A DNA stretch of 8,256 bases from Actinomycetales bacterium Ga0077552 (GTDB lineage: Bacteria; Actinomycetota; Actinomycetes; Actinomycetales; Microbacteriaceae). The notes beneath the pieces are model-generated. The model had not been told where the DNA came from, made no database searches, and saw only the letters and a list, made by a program, of their open reading frames with translations. Below, piece by piece: positions 1 to 6,616 of the stretch (position 1 is its first letter; every line of letters begins with the position of its first letter). Both the position numbers and the translations under genes were made by a program. Where the stretch lies: NCBI GenBank assembly GCA_001464255.1, contig LNFD01000117.1, positions 1 through 8,256 of the forward strand, given 5' to 3'.

Positions 1-1
1 G

Positions 2-295
2 ACGCCCTACCTGCAGCAGCCGCTCGTGCTCGGCGCCGACGTCGTCGTGCACTCCACGACGAAGTACCTCGGCGGGCACTCCGACGTGCTCGGCGGCGCC
101 GTCGTGACGAACGATCTCGAGCTCGCCGAGCAGGTGCAGTTCCACCAGTTCGCGGCCGGCGCCGTCTCCGGGCCGATGGATGCCTGGCTCACGACCCGCG
201 GCATCAAGACGCTCGCCGTGCGCATGGACCGCCACTCGGCGAACGCGCAGGCCATCGCCGAGGCCGTGGTCGGCCACGCCGCCGTCGCGCGCGTC
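2..295 (+). pseudogene. metB: Cystathionine gamma-synthase, internal fragment on the wrong strand
   Basis: The plus strand reads as the middle-to-late part of a Cys/Met-metabolism PLP enzyme. It begins mid-protein at TPYLQQPL, just after where the family has its VDNTF motif. It continues through HSTTKYLGGHSD, whose Lys (codon 62-64) is the expected PLP Schiff-base lysine, then the conserved segment SGPMDAWLTTRGIKTL, and ends near HAAVARV, where the family would continue with a YPGL-like motif. Homology stops at about 286-295; the plus frame then runs through meaningless sequence to a TAG at 380-382. By alignment from memory with mycobacterial MetB this is roughly residues 188-285. It does not overlap the part encoded on the minus strand at 286-705, so both pieces are probably one gene split by an inversion or a chimeric join. 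The upstream portion lies left of the window. Confidence 0.85.
286..293. repeat. 8-bp palindrome CGCGCGCG at the strand-switch point
   Basis: CGCGCGCG is its own reverse complement and sits exactly where gamma-synthase homology stops on one strand and starts on the other. On the minus strand it codes the end of VEATRA; on the plus strand it lies in AVARV. Such short inverted homology is what a fold-back template switch or an inversion between two inverted sites would leave. CG-rich 8-mers are common in DNA of this composition, so coincidence is possible. Confidence 0.6.
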
Positions 296-705
296 GCCTC
301 GACGTCGCTCAGCTCGACGGTCGTGAGCCCCACCTGCCACCGGCCGAAGATGCGCCGCACGAGGCGGTGCGTTCCGCCGTAGACGTCATTGCCCATGAGC
401 ACGTGATCGCCCGGGCTCAGCACGGCGCGCAGCAGGGCGTCTTCCGCCGCGAGGCCCGAGGCGAAGCTGAAGGCGCGCGCGCCCGACTCGAGCGAGGCCA
501 GCTGCTCCTGCAGGGCGTCGCGCGTGGGGTTGCCGCCGCGCGCGTACTCATACCCGCCGCGCAGGTCGCCGATCGCGCGCTGCACGAAGGTCGAGGTCAG
601 GTAGACGGGCGGGGTGACGGCACCCGTCGTCGGGTCGAAGGCCTGCCCGGCGTGGATCGCGCGCGTCGCGAAGCCCTGCAGGATGTGCGGATCATGCTCG
701 GTCAT
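286..705 (-). pseudogene. metB: Cystathionine gamma-synthase, N-terminal 140 codons, interrupted
   Basis: This is the genuine start of a PLP-dependent cystathionine gamma-synthase, which condenses an O-acylhomoserine with cysteine to give cystathionine; some actinobacterial members also act as gamma-lyase. The ATG (703-705) overlaps the stop of the upstream beta-synthase as ATGA and has a strong GGGAGG ribosome site at 712-717, 6 nt away. Visible family motifs are ATRAIHAG (13-20), YEYARGGNPTR (52-62; Tyr54 and Arg56 would bind the PLP phosphate of the neighbouring subunit), FASGLAAED (81-89) and VYGGT (108-112; the Tyr stacks on PLP). Homology ends at about Ala140 (VEATRA), roughly a third of the usual 380-390 residues. 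The frame stays open to about position 7, but the residues after 140 are antisense to the plus-strand fragment and mean nothing. As it stands the gene lacks its catalytic lysine and cannot make an enzyme. Confidence 0.9.
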
Positions 706-2096
706 GCGTGGCCTCCCGCGAGCGCGGCGATCAGGTCGGTGCGGTGCAGCAGCCCGATCGGGTTGCCGCCGTCGAGCACGAGCAGGGTCTCGGGATGCTG
801 GCCCCCCGCCGCACGGTCGCCGAAGCGCTCGCCCGCGGCCTCGAGGCTCTCGTGCGCCCCGACGAGCGGCAGGCCCGGCCCCATCGCCGCGGTGATCGGA
901 TCGGCCGGGGTCACCGCGCCGGTCGCGAGCGCGCGCAGCAGCGTGCGGGCGTCGACCGCGCCGATCACCTCGCCGAGCACGAGCGGAGGCGCGGCCGCGA
1001 CCACGGGCAGCGCGCCGGAGTGCACCTCGAGCGCCGCGACGGCGTCGGCCACGGTGTGCTCGCGCCGCAGGTGCGCGATCGGGCGGGCGGGGTCGCCGAG
1101 CAGGTCGGCGACGGTCGGAGAGCCCGTGGCGTGCGAGAAGCCGTGGCGGCGCATCCAGCCCTCGTTGAAGATCTTGCCGAGGTAGCCGCGGCCGCCATCG
1201 GGCAGCAGCACGACGACGATGTCGTCGGGGCCGAGCTCGCGCGCGACCTCGAGGGCGCCGACGACGGCCATGCCGCACGAGCCGCCGACGAGCAGCCCCT
1301 CCTCGCGCGCGAGGCGCAGGGTCATGTCGAACGACTGCTGGTCGCTCGCCGCGACGATGCGGTCGACGACGGCGGGGTCGTAGGCGGCGGGCCAGAAGTC
1401 CTCACCGACCCCCTCGACGAGATAGGGACGGCCGGTGCCGCCCGAGTAGACGCTGCCGACGGGGTCGACGCCGACGATCTGCACCCGGCCGCTCGCGCGG
1501 TCGGCGCTGACCTCGCGCAGGTAGCGACCCGTGCCCGTGATGGTGCCGCCCGTGCCGACGCCCGCGACGAAGTGGGTGACGCGCCCGTCGGTGTCGGCCC
1601 ACACCTCGGGGCCGGTCGACTCGTAGTGGCTCAGCGGGCCGTTGGGGTTGGCGTACTGGTTGGGCTTGAACGCGCCGGGGATCTCGCGGGCGAGGCGGTC
1701 GCTGACCGAGTAGTACGACTCCGGGTCCTCCGGCGCGACGGCCGTGGGCGTCACGACGATCTCGGCGCCGTAGGCCGTGAGCACGTTGCGCTTGTCCTCC
1801 CCCACCTTGTCGGGCAGCACGAAGACGCAGCGGTAGCCCCGCTGCTGCGCGACGAGGGCGAGGCCGACGCCCGTGTTGCCGCTCGTCGGCTCGACGATCG
1901 TGCCGCCCGGCTTCAGCAGCCCCTCGCGCTCGGCGGCGTCGATGATGCGTGTCGCGATTCGGTCTTTCGACGAGCCACCGGGGTTGAGGTACTCGACCTT
2001 GGCGAGCACGGTCGCCGTGATGCCCTCGGTCACGCGGTTGAGGCGCACGAGGGGGGTTCCGCCGATGAGATCGACGACCGTTTCGGCGTACTTCAT
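702..2096 (-). CDS. cbs: Cystathionine beta-synthase with C-terminal CBS-domain pair
   Basis: A 464-residue fold-type II PLP enzyme that condenses serine (or an activated serine) with homocysteine to form cystathionine in the cytoplasm. PLP-site motifs are all present: NPGGSSKDR with the Schiff-base lysine at Lys44, TSGNTG (71-76), the phosphate loop GVGTGGTITGTG (179-190), and GGSCG (271-275). EGVGEDFWP (228-236) resembles the signature that separates cystathionine beta-synthases from plain cysteine synthases. After about residue 325 come two CBS motifs (roughly 326-395 and 397-460), which in this family may bind adenosyl ligands. There is no N-terminal haem domain. The stop (TGA, 702-704) overlaps the gamma-synthase start as ATGA, so the two were built as a translationally coupled pair. 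No Shine-Dalgarno precedes the ATG; a -10-like TAGATT ends 6 nt before it, which suggests leaderless translation. O-phosphoserine-dependent activity cannot be excluded. Confidence 0.95.
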   Translation of the reverse strand: MKYAETVVDLIGGTPLVRLNRVTEGITATVLAKVEYLNPGGSSKDRIATRIIDAAEREGLLKPGGTIVEPTSGNTGVGLALVAQQRGYRCVFVLPDKVGEDKRNVLTAYGAEIVVTPTAVAPEDPESYYSVSDRLAREIPGAFKPNQYANPNGPLSHYESTGPEVWADTDGRVTHFVAGVGTGGTITGTGRYLREVSADRASGRVQIVGVDPVGSVYSGGTGRPYLVEGVGEDFWPAAYDPAVVDRIVAASDQQSFDMTLRLAREEGLLVGGSCGMAVVGALEVARELGPDDIVVVLLPDGGRGYLGKIFNEGWMRRHGFSHATGSPTVADLLGDPARPIAHLRREHTVADAVAALEVHSGALPVVAAAPPLVLGEVIGAVDARTLLRALATGAVTPADPITAAMGPGLPLVGAHESLEAAGERFGDRAAGGQHPETLLVLDGGNPIGLLHRTDLIAALAGGHA

Positions 2097-2151
2097 GGGC
2101 CGAATCTATCAGCGGCTCCGGCCGTGTGACGGGGCACCGGATGCCCGGTCT
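2097..2151 (-). promoter_or_regulatory. Probable leaderless promoter for the beta-synthase gene
   Basis: In the 55-bp gap after the channel gene, read on the minus strand, GTCACA (2125-2130, 4/6 to TTGACA) and TAGATT (2103-2108, 4/6 to TATAAT) are 16 nt apart. The -10 ends 6 nt before the ATG, so transcription would start at or next to the start codon. No ribosome site is present in this gap. A 5-bp hairpin (GGGCA 2132-2136 with TGCCC 2142-2146) lies just upstream; it is too short, and lacks a T-run, to call a terminator. Confidence 0.4.
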
Positions 2152-3588
2152 CTAGTACGCGATCGTGCGCTGCCCCGGCGGCACCGCGAGGCCGGCCTTC
2201 ACGAACGCCTCGCTCACGAGGCGGCGGCGGTTGTCGATCTCGCGCCCGAAGTCGCGCGCGAGCTCGGGCCTGCTGGCGACGAGCTGGTCGAGCACCTCGA
2301 CGTGCACGGCGAGCGCGGTGACCTCGGTCGTCGCGTACACGGCCGCGTTGATGCCCTGCCGCGTGAGCGAGGTGAGGCCGACGATCTCGTCACGCGTGAG
2401 CTCGGTGACGGGCACGCGCACGCCGCCCGGCGCCTCGACCACCATGAGCGCGGTGCCCGACTCGATGAGGCGGATGCCGTCGGGAACCTCGCCGATGTGC
2501 TGCAGCTTCTCGCCCACGACGTAGCGCTCGATGCGCACGCGCTCGACGTGCTGCTGCAGGTCGGCCGGGTCGCAGTAGAGCGCCGCGCAGAACCGCATGA
2601 GCATCGCCCGACGGCGCTCGACGGTGTCGTAGTCGACGTAGTAGTCGCGGTCGAGCCGAAGGCCGGCGCGGCGCGCGGCGTACCAGAGCCGGCGGCGGAA
2701 CTCCGAGAGCGCACCGTACTCGTCGCTCGGCGTCGCGACGGGGATGGTGATCTCGTACTGCCCCGCCGCGAAGGCGTCGGCACTGGGCTCCTCCCCTGCG
2801 ACGATCATCGGCAGGTCGGCGGCGACGCGCGTCATGACCCGGATGACCGTCTCGGGCGGGTCCTCCGTGGCGAACTGCACCATCGCGCACGCGGAGTAGG
2901 GGCCGCCCTTGCGGCTGAGGTTCGCGAACGAGGCTCCCGCGAGCTCGGAGTTGGGCACGATCACGACGCCGCCGATGGTGCGGATGTGCACCGAGCGCCA
3001 GTTGACCTCGACGACGCGCCCGCGCACGTCGCCGACCTCGAGGTGGTCGCCGAGCTCGAAGGGCTGCTCGAAGAGCAGCAGCAGCCCCGAGAGCACCGAG
3101 CCGACGGCGTTCTGCAGGGCGAGGCCGATGACGATCGAGCCGATGCCGAGCGCCGTGAAGAGGCCTCCGATGTCGGCCCCCCAGACCCAGGAGAAGAGGA
3201 TCGCGATCGCCACGACGATGAGCAGGAACCGCCCGACGTCGACGAAGATCGAGGGCAGCCGCTCACGCCAGCTGCCCTTGCGGGCGGTGACGAAGAGCGC
3301 GACGTTGAGCCCGTTGATAAGCACGAGGATGACGAGGAAGCCGAGCACGGTCGCGACGATGCGGCTCCACGACGCCTCGACCTCGGCCCCCTCGGCCTGC
3401 GCGACGAGCACGAGCAGTGCGGCGACGGGGGCGACGTAGTTGCGCACGAGGCGCACGACGCGGGCCGCCGGGCTGCCCCGCTGCGCGAGCGACTCCTGCA
3501 ACTCGCCGAGCACGAGCAGCACGATCGGCAGCCCCACGATCACGGCGAGCGAGGGCCAGAACCACGGCTCGCCCCAGATCTCGCTCAC
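2152..3588 (-). CDS. MscS-family channel with C-terminal cyclic-nucleotide-binding-like domain
   Basis: A 478-residue membrane protein of the small-conductance mechanosensitive channel family. Hydrophobic segments lie near 12-28, 52-64, 77-101, 112-136 and 141-175. The last is the pore helix, rich in Gly/Ala (GIGSIVIGLALQNAVGS, 148-164). The MscS beta domain follows (QPFELGDHLEVGDVRG, 175-190; VPNSEL, 211-216), then an alpha/beta region to about 325. Residues about 352-455 resemble a cyclic-nucleotide-binding beta-roll (RIERYVVGEKLQHIGEVPDG), as in cyclic-nucleotide-gated MscS relatives. The phosphate-binding cassette is unusual: VGLTSLTRQGINAAVYA (403-419) lacks a clear GE and the Arg expected before the final AxVxA-like strand. 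The GTG start overlaps the cyclase stop (GTGA, 3585-3588) and has GGAG (3597-3600) 8 nt upstream, indicating translational coupling. The family is certain; ligand binding is inference. Confidence 0.9.
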   Translation of the reverse strand: MSEIWGEPWFWPSLAVIVGLPIVLLVLGELQESLAQRGSPAARVVRLVRNYVAPVAALLVLVAQAEGAEVEASWSRIVATVLGFLVILVLINGLNVALFVTARKGSWRERLPSIFVDVGRFLLIVVAIAILFSWVWGADIGGLFTALGIGSIVIGLALQNAVGSVLSGLLLLFEQPFELGDHLEVGDVRGRVVEVNWRSVHIRTIGGVVIVPNSELAGASFANLSRKGGPYSACAMVQFATEDPPETVIRVMTRVAADLPMIVAGEEPSADAFAAGQYEITIPVATPSDEYGALSEFRRRLWYAARRAGLRLDRDYYVDYDTVERRRAMLMRFCAALYCDPADLQQHVERVRIERYVVGEKLQHIGEVPDGIRLIESGTALMVVEAPGGVRVPVTELTRDEIVGLTSLTRQGINAAVYATTEVTALAVHVEVLDQLVASRPELARDFGREIDNRRRLVSEAFVKAGLAVPPGQRTIAY

Positions 3589-5762
3589 CCCGAGTGCTCC
3601 ATGTCGACGCGCCAGACCCGCTGCTCGCCCTGCGCCGTCGCGATGAGCCCCGCCTCGACGAGCCGCACGGTGGCCGGCAACGCGGTGGCGACACGCTCGG
3701 TCACGAAGATGCCCGACTCGGTGCGCTCGGCCTGCAGGCGGAAGGCGAGGTTCACGGCGTCACCCCAGAGGTCGTAGACCATGTGGGCGCGACCGACGAG
3801 CCCGCTGCTCGCCTCGCCGAGGTCGACCCCGGCGCGCAGGGCGAGCGGCACCCCCCACTGAGCGCTGAAGCGGTCGACGATGCGCGTGAGCTCGATCGCG
3901 TAGTCGACCATGCGGCGGGCGTTGTCGATGCGCGGCACGGTCAGGCCGCAGCTCGCGAGGTAGCCCTTCGTGGTGGTGCGCACGTGCTCGACCCCGAAGG
4001 GCGCCCCCGCCTCGTCGAACTGGCGCACGAGCTCGTTGAGGGTCTCGAGCGTCGCCTCCGAGCCGCGGTCGCGGCTGAAGGCCTCGAAACCGACGATGTC
4101 GGCGTACATGACCGACACGTCGGCGTGGTCCTCCGCGATCGTCTGATCGCCGTCTCGGTAGCGCCGGATGACCGGCTCGGGCATGAGCGCCCGCAGCAGC
4201 CGCTCGCTCTCGGCGCGCTGCTCGTCGAGCAGCTCGGCCTTGACCTGCAGGCTGCGGCTCATGTCGTTGAAGGCCGCCGAGACCTGCCGCAGCTCGTCGT
4301 TCGAGCCCGCGTCGACCGTCACCCCCGACTCGCCCGCGGCGATGCGCTGCGCGGCCTTGGCGAGCCGCCGCAGGGGGCTCACGAAGATGCGGGCGAGCAG
4401 CAGCGAGAGCACCGAGACCACGAGGGCGAGCACGGCCGACGAGACGACGAGGTTGCGGGTGAACTCGGTGACGGGGGCGAAGGCCTCGGCGCTGTCGATC
4501 TCAGCGATGACGACCCAATCGACCCCCGGCACCTCGGCGGGGCCGTAGGCGGCGAGGGTCTCGCGGCCGAGGTAGTTCGGCGCGATCATCGTGCCCGACC
4601 GACCGGCCAGCGCATCGTCGGCGGCCGCGGTGCGCACGGGTTGCAGACCGAGCGTCGTGCTGCGGGCGACCGAGAGGTCGAGCACCTCGCGCGGCGTGCC
4701 CGCGGCGAGCGCGGCGGTCGCGAAGGCGTCGGGGTTCTCGATGAGCAGGCGCGAGGGCGAGCGCATGAGGCTGTCGACGCCCACGAGGTACGCCTCTCCC
4801 GTGTCGCCGAGACCACCCTGGCTCCAGTCGCCCCCCGCCGTCATGACCGCGCTCACCCGATCGATGGGCAGCTCGACGGCCATCGCGCCGATGATCTCGC
4901 CGTCGCGCCCGATCGGCGTCACGGCCCAGCCGGCCGGCAGATTGAGCGAGGGAGGGTAGGTGTCGAAGTCGGTGAGGGTCACCTCGCCGAGCAGGTTGCC
5001 GCCGACCGCCTCGCCGTAGGCGGCCGCGAGGGTCGTGAAGCGGTAGGGCCCGGTGAGGACGTCGGTACCGAGGTCGACACCCTTGTACGCGCTGTAGACG
5101 ACGATGCCGCGCGCGTCGATCAGCAGCACGTCCTCGTAGTCGAGCAGCTCGGTCATCGAGCGGAAGTAGTCGTGGTACTGCGCGTGCACGGCCGACCAGT
5201 CGCTGCCGTCGCCCGCGTCATCGACCGCGATCGCCGAGGCGACGTCGGTGTGCGGTGCCGTGTAGTGAACCTGCAGGTAGCGGGCCGCCGCGCTCGTCGG
5301 CACGAACGCCGCCGCGTCGGCCGTCGAGCCCGTCGCCGCGCTCAGCGCCGGGCCGAAGACCTCGTCGTAGTACCGGAAGAGCGACCCGAGCTGGGCGTCG
5401 TCGAGGGCGGCTTGATCCGGCTGCTCGAGCTGCTCGACCGCCGCGCTGAAAGCCTCCGTCGCATCGATGACGCTCTGACCGCGCGAGTGCACGACGACCG
5501 TGCGCTCGATCGTCGAGAACAGCCGTTCGACCTCCCGGGTGCGCGAGTCGCGCACCTCGATGAGCCGCTGGAAGGCGGCGTCGCGCAGCGAGTCGGTGGC
5601 GTTCACGTAGCCGATCACCCCGACGAGCACGTTCGAGGTGACGCTCACGGCGAGCAGCATCACGAGAACGGTCGACTGGATGCTGAGCCCCGCCCTGCGC
5701 CGGTGCGCCGCCGTACTCCGCATACCCGTCGGGCGCACCCGCTCGTCTTCTGCGTGCGACAT
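3585..5762 (-). CDS. Cache-HAMP-class III adenylate/guanylate cyclase-like receptor
   Basis: A 725-residue membrane receptor. In order: cytoplasmic tail rich in charged residues, first membrane helix (about 26-53), extracytoplasmic sensor (about 54-437) with double-Cache-like features (LLIDARGIVVYSAYKG, 213-228; GDTGEAYLV, 319-327), second membrane helix (438-458), HAMP (about 457-505), short coiled-coil linker, and a class III cyclase domain (about 547-717). Cyclase residues visible: first metal Asp555 (YADIVGF), base-recognition Asp664 (YDLWGD), and transition-state Asn671 and Arg675. The second metal Asp is replaced by Lys599 and the usual adenine-selecting Lys by Arg595 (VRTTTKGY), so activity is doubtful. 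A GTG at 5856-5858 would add 32 residues; I prefer the ATG at 5760-5762 because GAGGAAG (5765-5771) is well placed. The stop overlaps the channel's GTG. Confidence 0.88.
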   Translation of the reverse strand: MSHAEDERVRPTGMRSTAAHRRRAGLSIQSTVLVMLLAVSVTSNVLVGVIGYVNATDSLRDAAFQRLIEVRDSRTREVERLFSTIERTVVVHSRGQSVIDATEAFSAAVEQLEQPDQAALDDAQLGSLFRYYDEVFGPALSAATGSTADAAAFVPTSAAARYLQVHYTAPHTDVASAIAVDDAGDGSDWSAVHAQYHDYFRSMTELLDYEDVLLIDARGIVVYSAYKGVDLGTDVLTGPYRFTTLAAAYGEAVGGNLLGEVTLTDFDTYPPSLNLPAGWAVTPIGRDGEIIGAMAVELPIDRVSAVMTAGGDWSQGGLGDTGEAYLVGVDSLMRSPSRLLIENPDAFATAALAAGTPREVLDLSVARSTTLGLQPVRTAAADDALAGRSGTMIAPNYLGRETLAAYGPAEVPGVDWVVIAEIDSAEAFAPVTEFTRNLVVSSAVLALVVSVLSLLLARIFVSPLRRLAKAAQRIAAGESGVTVDAGSNDELRQVSAAFNDMSRSLQVKAELLDEQRAESERLLRALMPEPVIRRYRDGDQTIAEDHADVSVMYADIVGFEAFSRDRGSEATLETLNELVRQFDEAGAPFGVEHVRTTTKGYLASCGLTVPRIDNARRMVDYAIELTRIVDRFSAQWGVPLALRAGVDLGEASSGLVGRAHMVYDLWGDAVNLAFRLQAERTESGIFVTERVATALPATVRLVEAGLIATAQGEQRVWRVDMEHSG

Positions 5763-5951
5763 GGCTTCCTCGACGGTCGATGCCCGGGGGCGCGCGGATT
5801 CACCTGGTGGGTTCACAGTAGCGATCGGGCGCCGATTGCGGGAGGGGTCTGCGAGCACCGCTCACAGCATCTCCTGTGCGTAGTCTGGGATGATCGAGAC
5901 GGCATCCACCGCCCGACTCCCCCTGCCCGCAGCACCGACAGGAGCCCTCCC
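5763..5951. promoter_or_regulatory. Divergent intergenic region with presumed back-to-back promoters
   Basis: These 189 bp separate the leftward cyclase-channel operon from the rightward DUF3105-DUF305 pair, so promoters for both should lie here. I see no convincing -35/-10 pair for either direction. Weak -10-like words are GATGAT (5889-5894, plus) and TACTGT (about 5814-5819, minus). The firm elements are the two ribosome sites: GAGGAAG (5765-5771, minus) and AGGAG (5940-5944, plus). Confidence 0.35.
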
Positions 5952-6614
5952 GTGGCCGACGACACCTCCGACGACCTGACCATCAAACAGCAGCGCGAGA
6001 AGCGTCGCGCCGAGAAGGTTGCCGCGCTCAAAGCTAGGCAAGCCAAAGAAAAGCGCAACCAACGCCTGGGATTCGCGGGCGCAATAGCAGGGAGTGTGGC
6101 CGTCGTCGCGATCCTCGTGGGGATGATCGTGACATCGGCAACACCGCCCATCGACCCCGACACGATCGAGGTCGATGGCCTCGAGACCTTCGCCGACGTC
6201 GAGTCGACGCACGTCGAGGGCCTTGTCGACTACGAGATGACCCCGCCAGCCGCGGGCCCTCACAATCCCACCTGGCTCAACTGCGGCATCTACGAGGAGG
6301 AGGTGCCCGCTGAATATGTGGTCCACTCACTCGAACACAGTGCCGTGTGGGTGACCTACGACCCCGAGCAGGTCTCGGGCGGCGACCTCGACGCCCTGCG
6401 CGGCGAGATGCCGAGCAGCTACATCATCCTCTCGCCCTTCCCCGGCCTCGACGCTCCCGTCGTCGCGAGCGCGTGGGGCGTGCAGGTCGCGCTCGACGGC
6501 GTCGACGACCCGCGCCTGAACGAGTTCATCATCAAGTACCGCCTGTCGGAGGACGCCCCCGAGCCCGGCGCGCTGTGCAGCCAGGCCCTCGACGGCCCCG
6601 GCAAGATCTCCTGA
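5952..6614 (+). CDS. Membrane-anchored DUF3105 protein
   Basis: A 220-residue protein with a charged Lys/Arg-rich N-terminal region (about 11-37, probably helical and cytoplasmic), one membrane helix (about 40-61) and an extracytoplasmic DUF3105 domain. Diagnostic motifs are PPAAGPHNPTWLNCGIYEEEV (98-118, in part) and VHSLEHSAVWVTY (124-136); many family members have Gly where this one has Ser130. Conserved His103, His125 and His129 could bind a metal. Cys111 and Cys209 could form a disulfide. The GTG start (5952-5954) is preceded by AGGAG at 5940-5944, 7 nt away. The biochemical role of DUF3105 is not established to my knowledge. The gene lies 2 nt before a DUF305 gene, a pairing I recall from other actinobacteria. 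Codon use in about 5985-6100 is unlike the neighbours (AAA, AGG, ATA, AGT). Confidence 0.9.
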   Translation: MADDTSDDLTIKQQREKRRAEKVAALKARQAKEKRNQRLGFAGAIAGSVAVVAILVGMIVTSATPPIDPDTIEVDGLETFADVESTHVEGLVDYEMTPPAAGPHNPTWLNCGIYEEEVPAEYVVHSLEHSAVWVTYDPEQVSGGDLDALRGEMPSSYIILSPFPGLDAPVVASAWGVQVALDGVDDPRLNEFIIKYRLSEDAPEPGALCSQALDGPGKIS

Positions 6615-6616
6615 CC

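Noticed and set aside
1..705. The inverted gamma-synthase segment as a recombinase-controlled phase switch
   Set aside because: Only an 8-bp palindrome is visible at the junction, with no longer inverted repeat and no recombinase gene in the window; kept only as one possibility under the strand-switch finding.
708..2129. A 473-codon plus-strand frame opposite the beta-synthase
   Set aside because: Mirror of a well-conserved enzyme on the other strand; low-complexity Ala/Arg/Asp/Val composition and no recognisable motif.
2132..2146. GGGCA/TGCCC hairpin between the channel and beta-synthase genes as a terminator
   Set aside because: Stem of only 5 bp, no T-run, and it overlaps the predicted promoter area; probably chance in GC-rich DNA.
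1873..3777. A 634-codon plus-strand frame opposite the channel gene
   Set aside because: Antisense shadow with His/Asp/Arg/Glu-rich composition, no motif and no credible ribosome site.
5763..5858. GTG start at 5856-5858 for the cyclase, adding 32 residues
   Set aside because: The added residues show no conservation I recognise, and the ATG at 5760-5762 has a much better ribosome site.
3417..6614. A very long plus-strand open frame covering the cyclase region
   Set aside because: Only the part from 5952 is real (DUF3105). The rest is antisense to the cyclase and channel genes, is Arg/His/Ala/Asp-rich with no domain, and is kept open by high GC at third positions.
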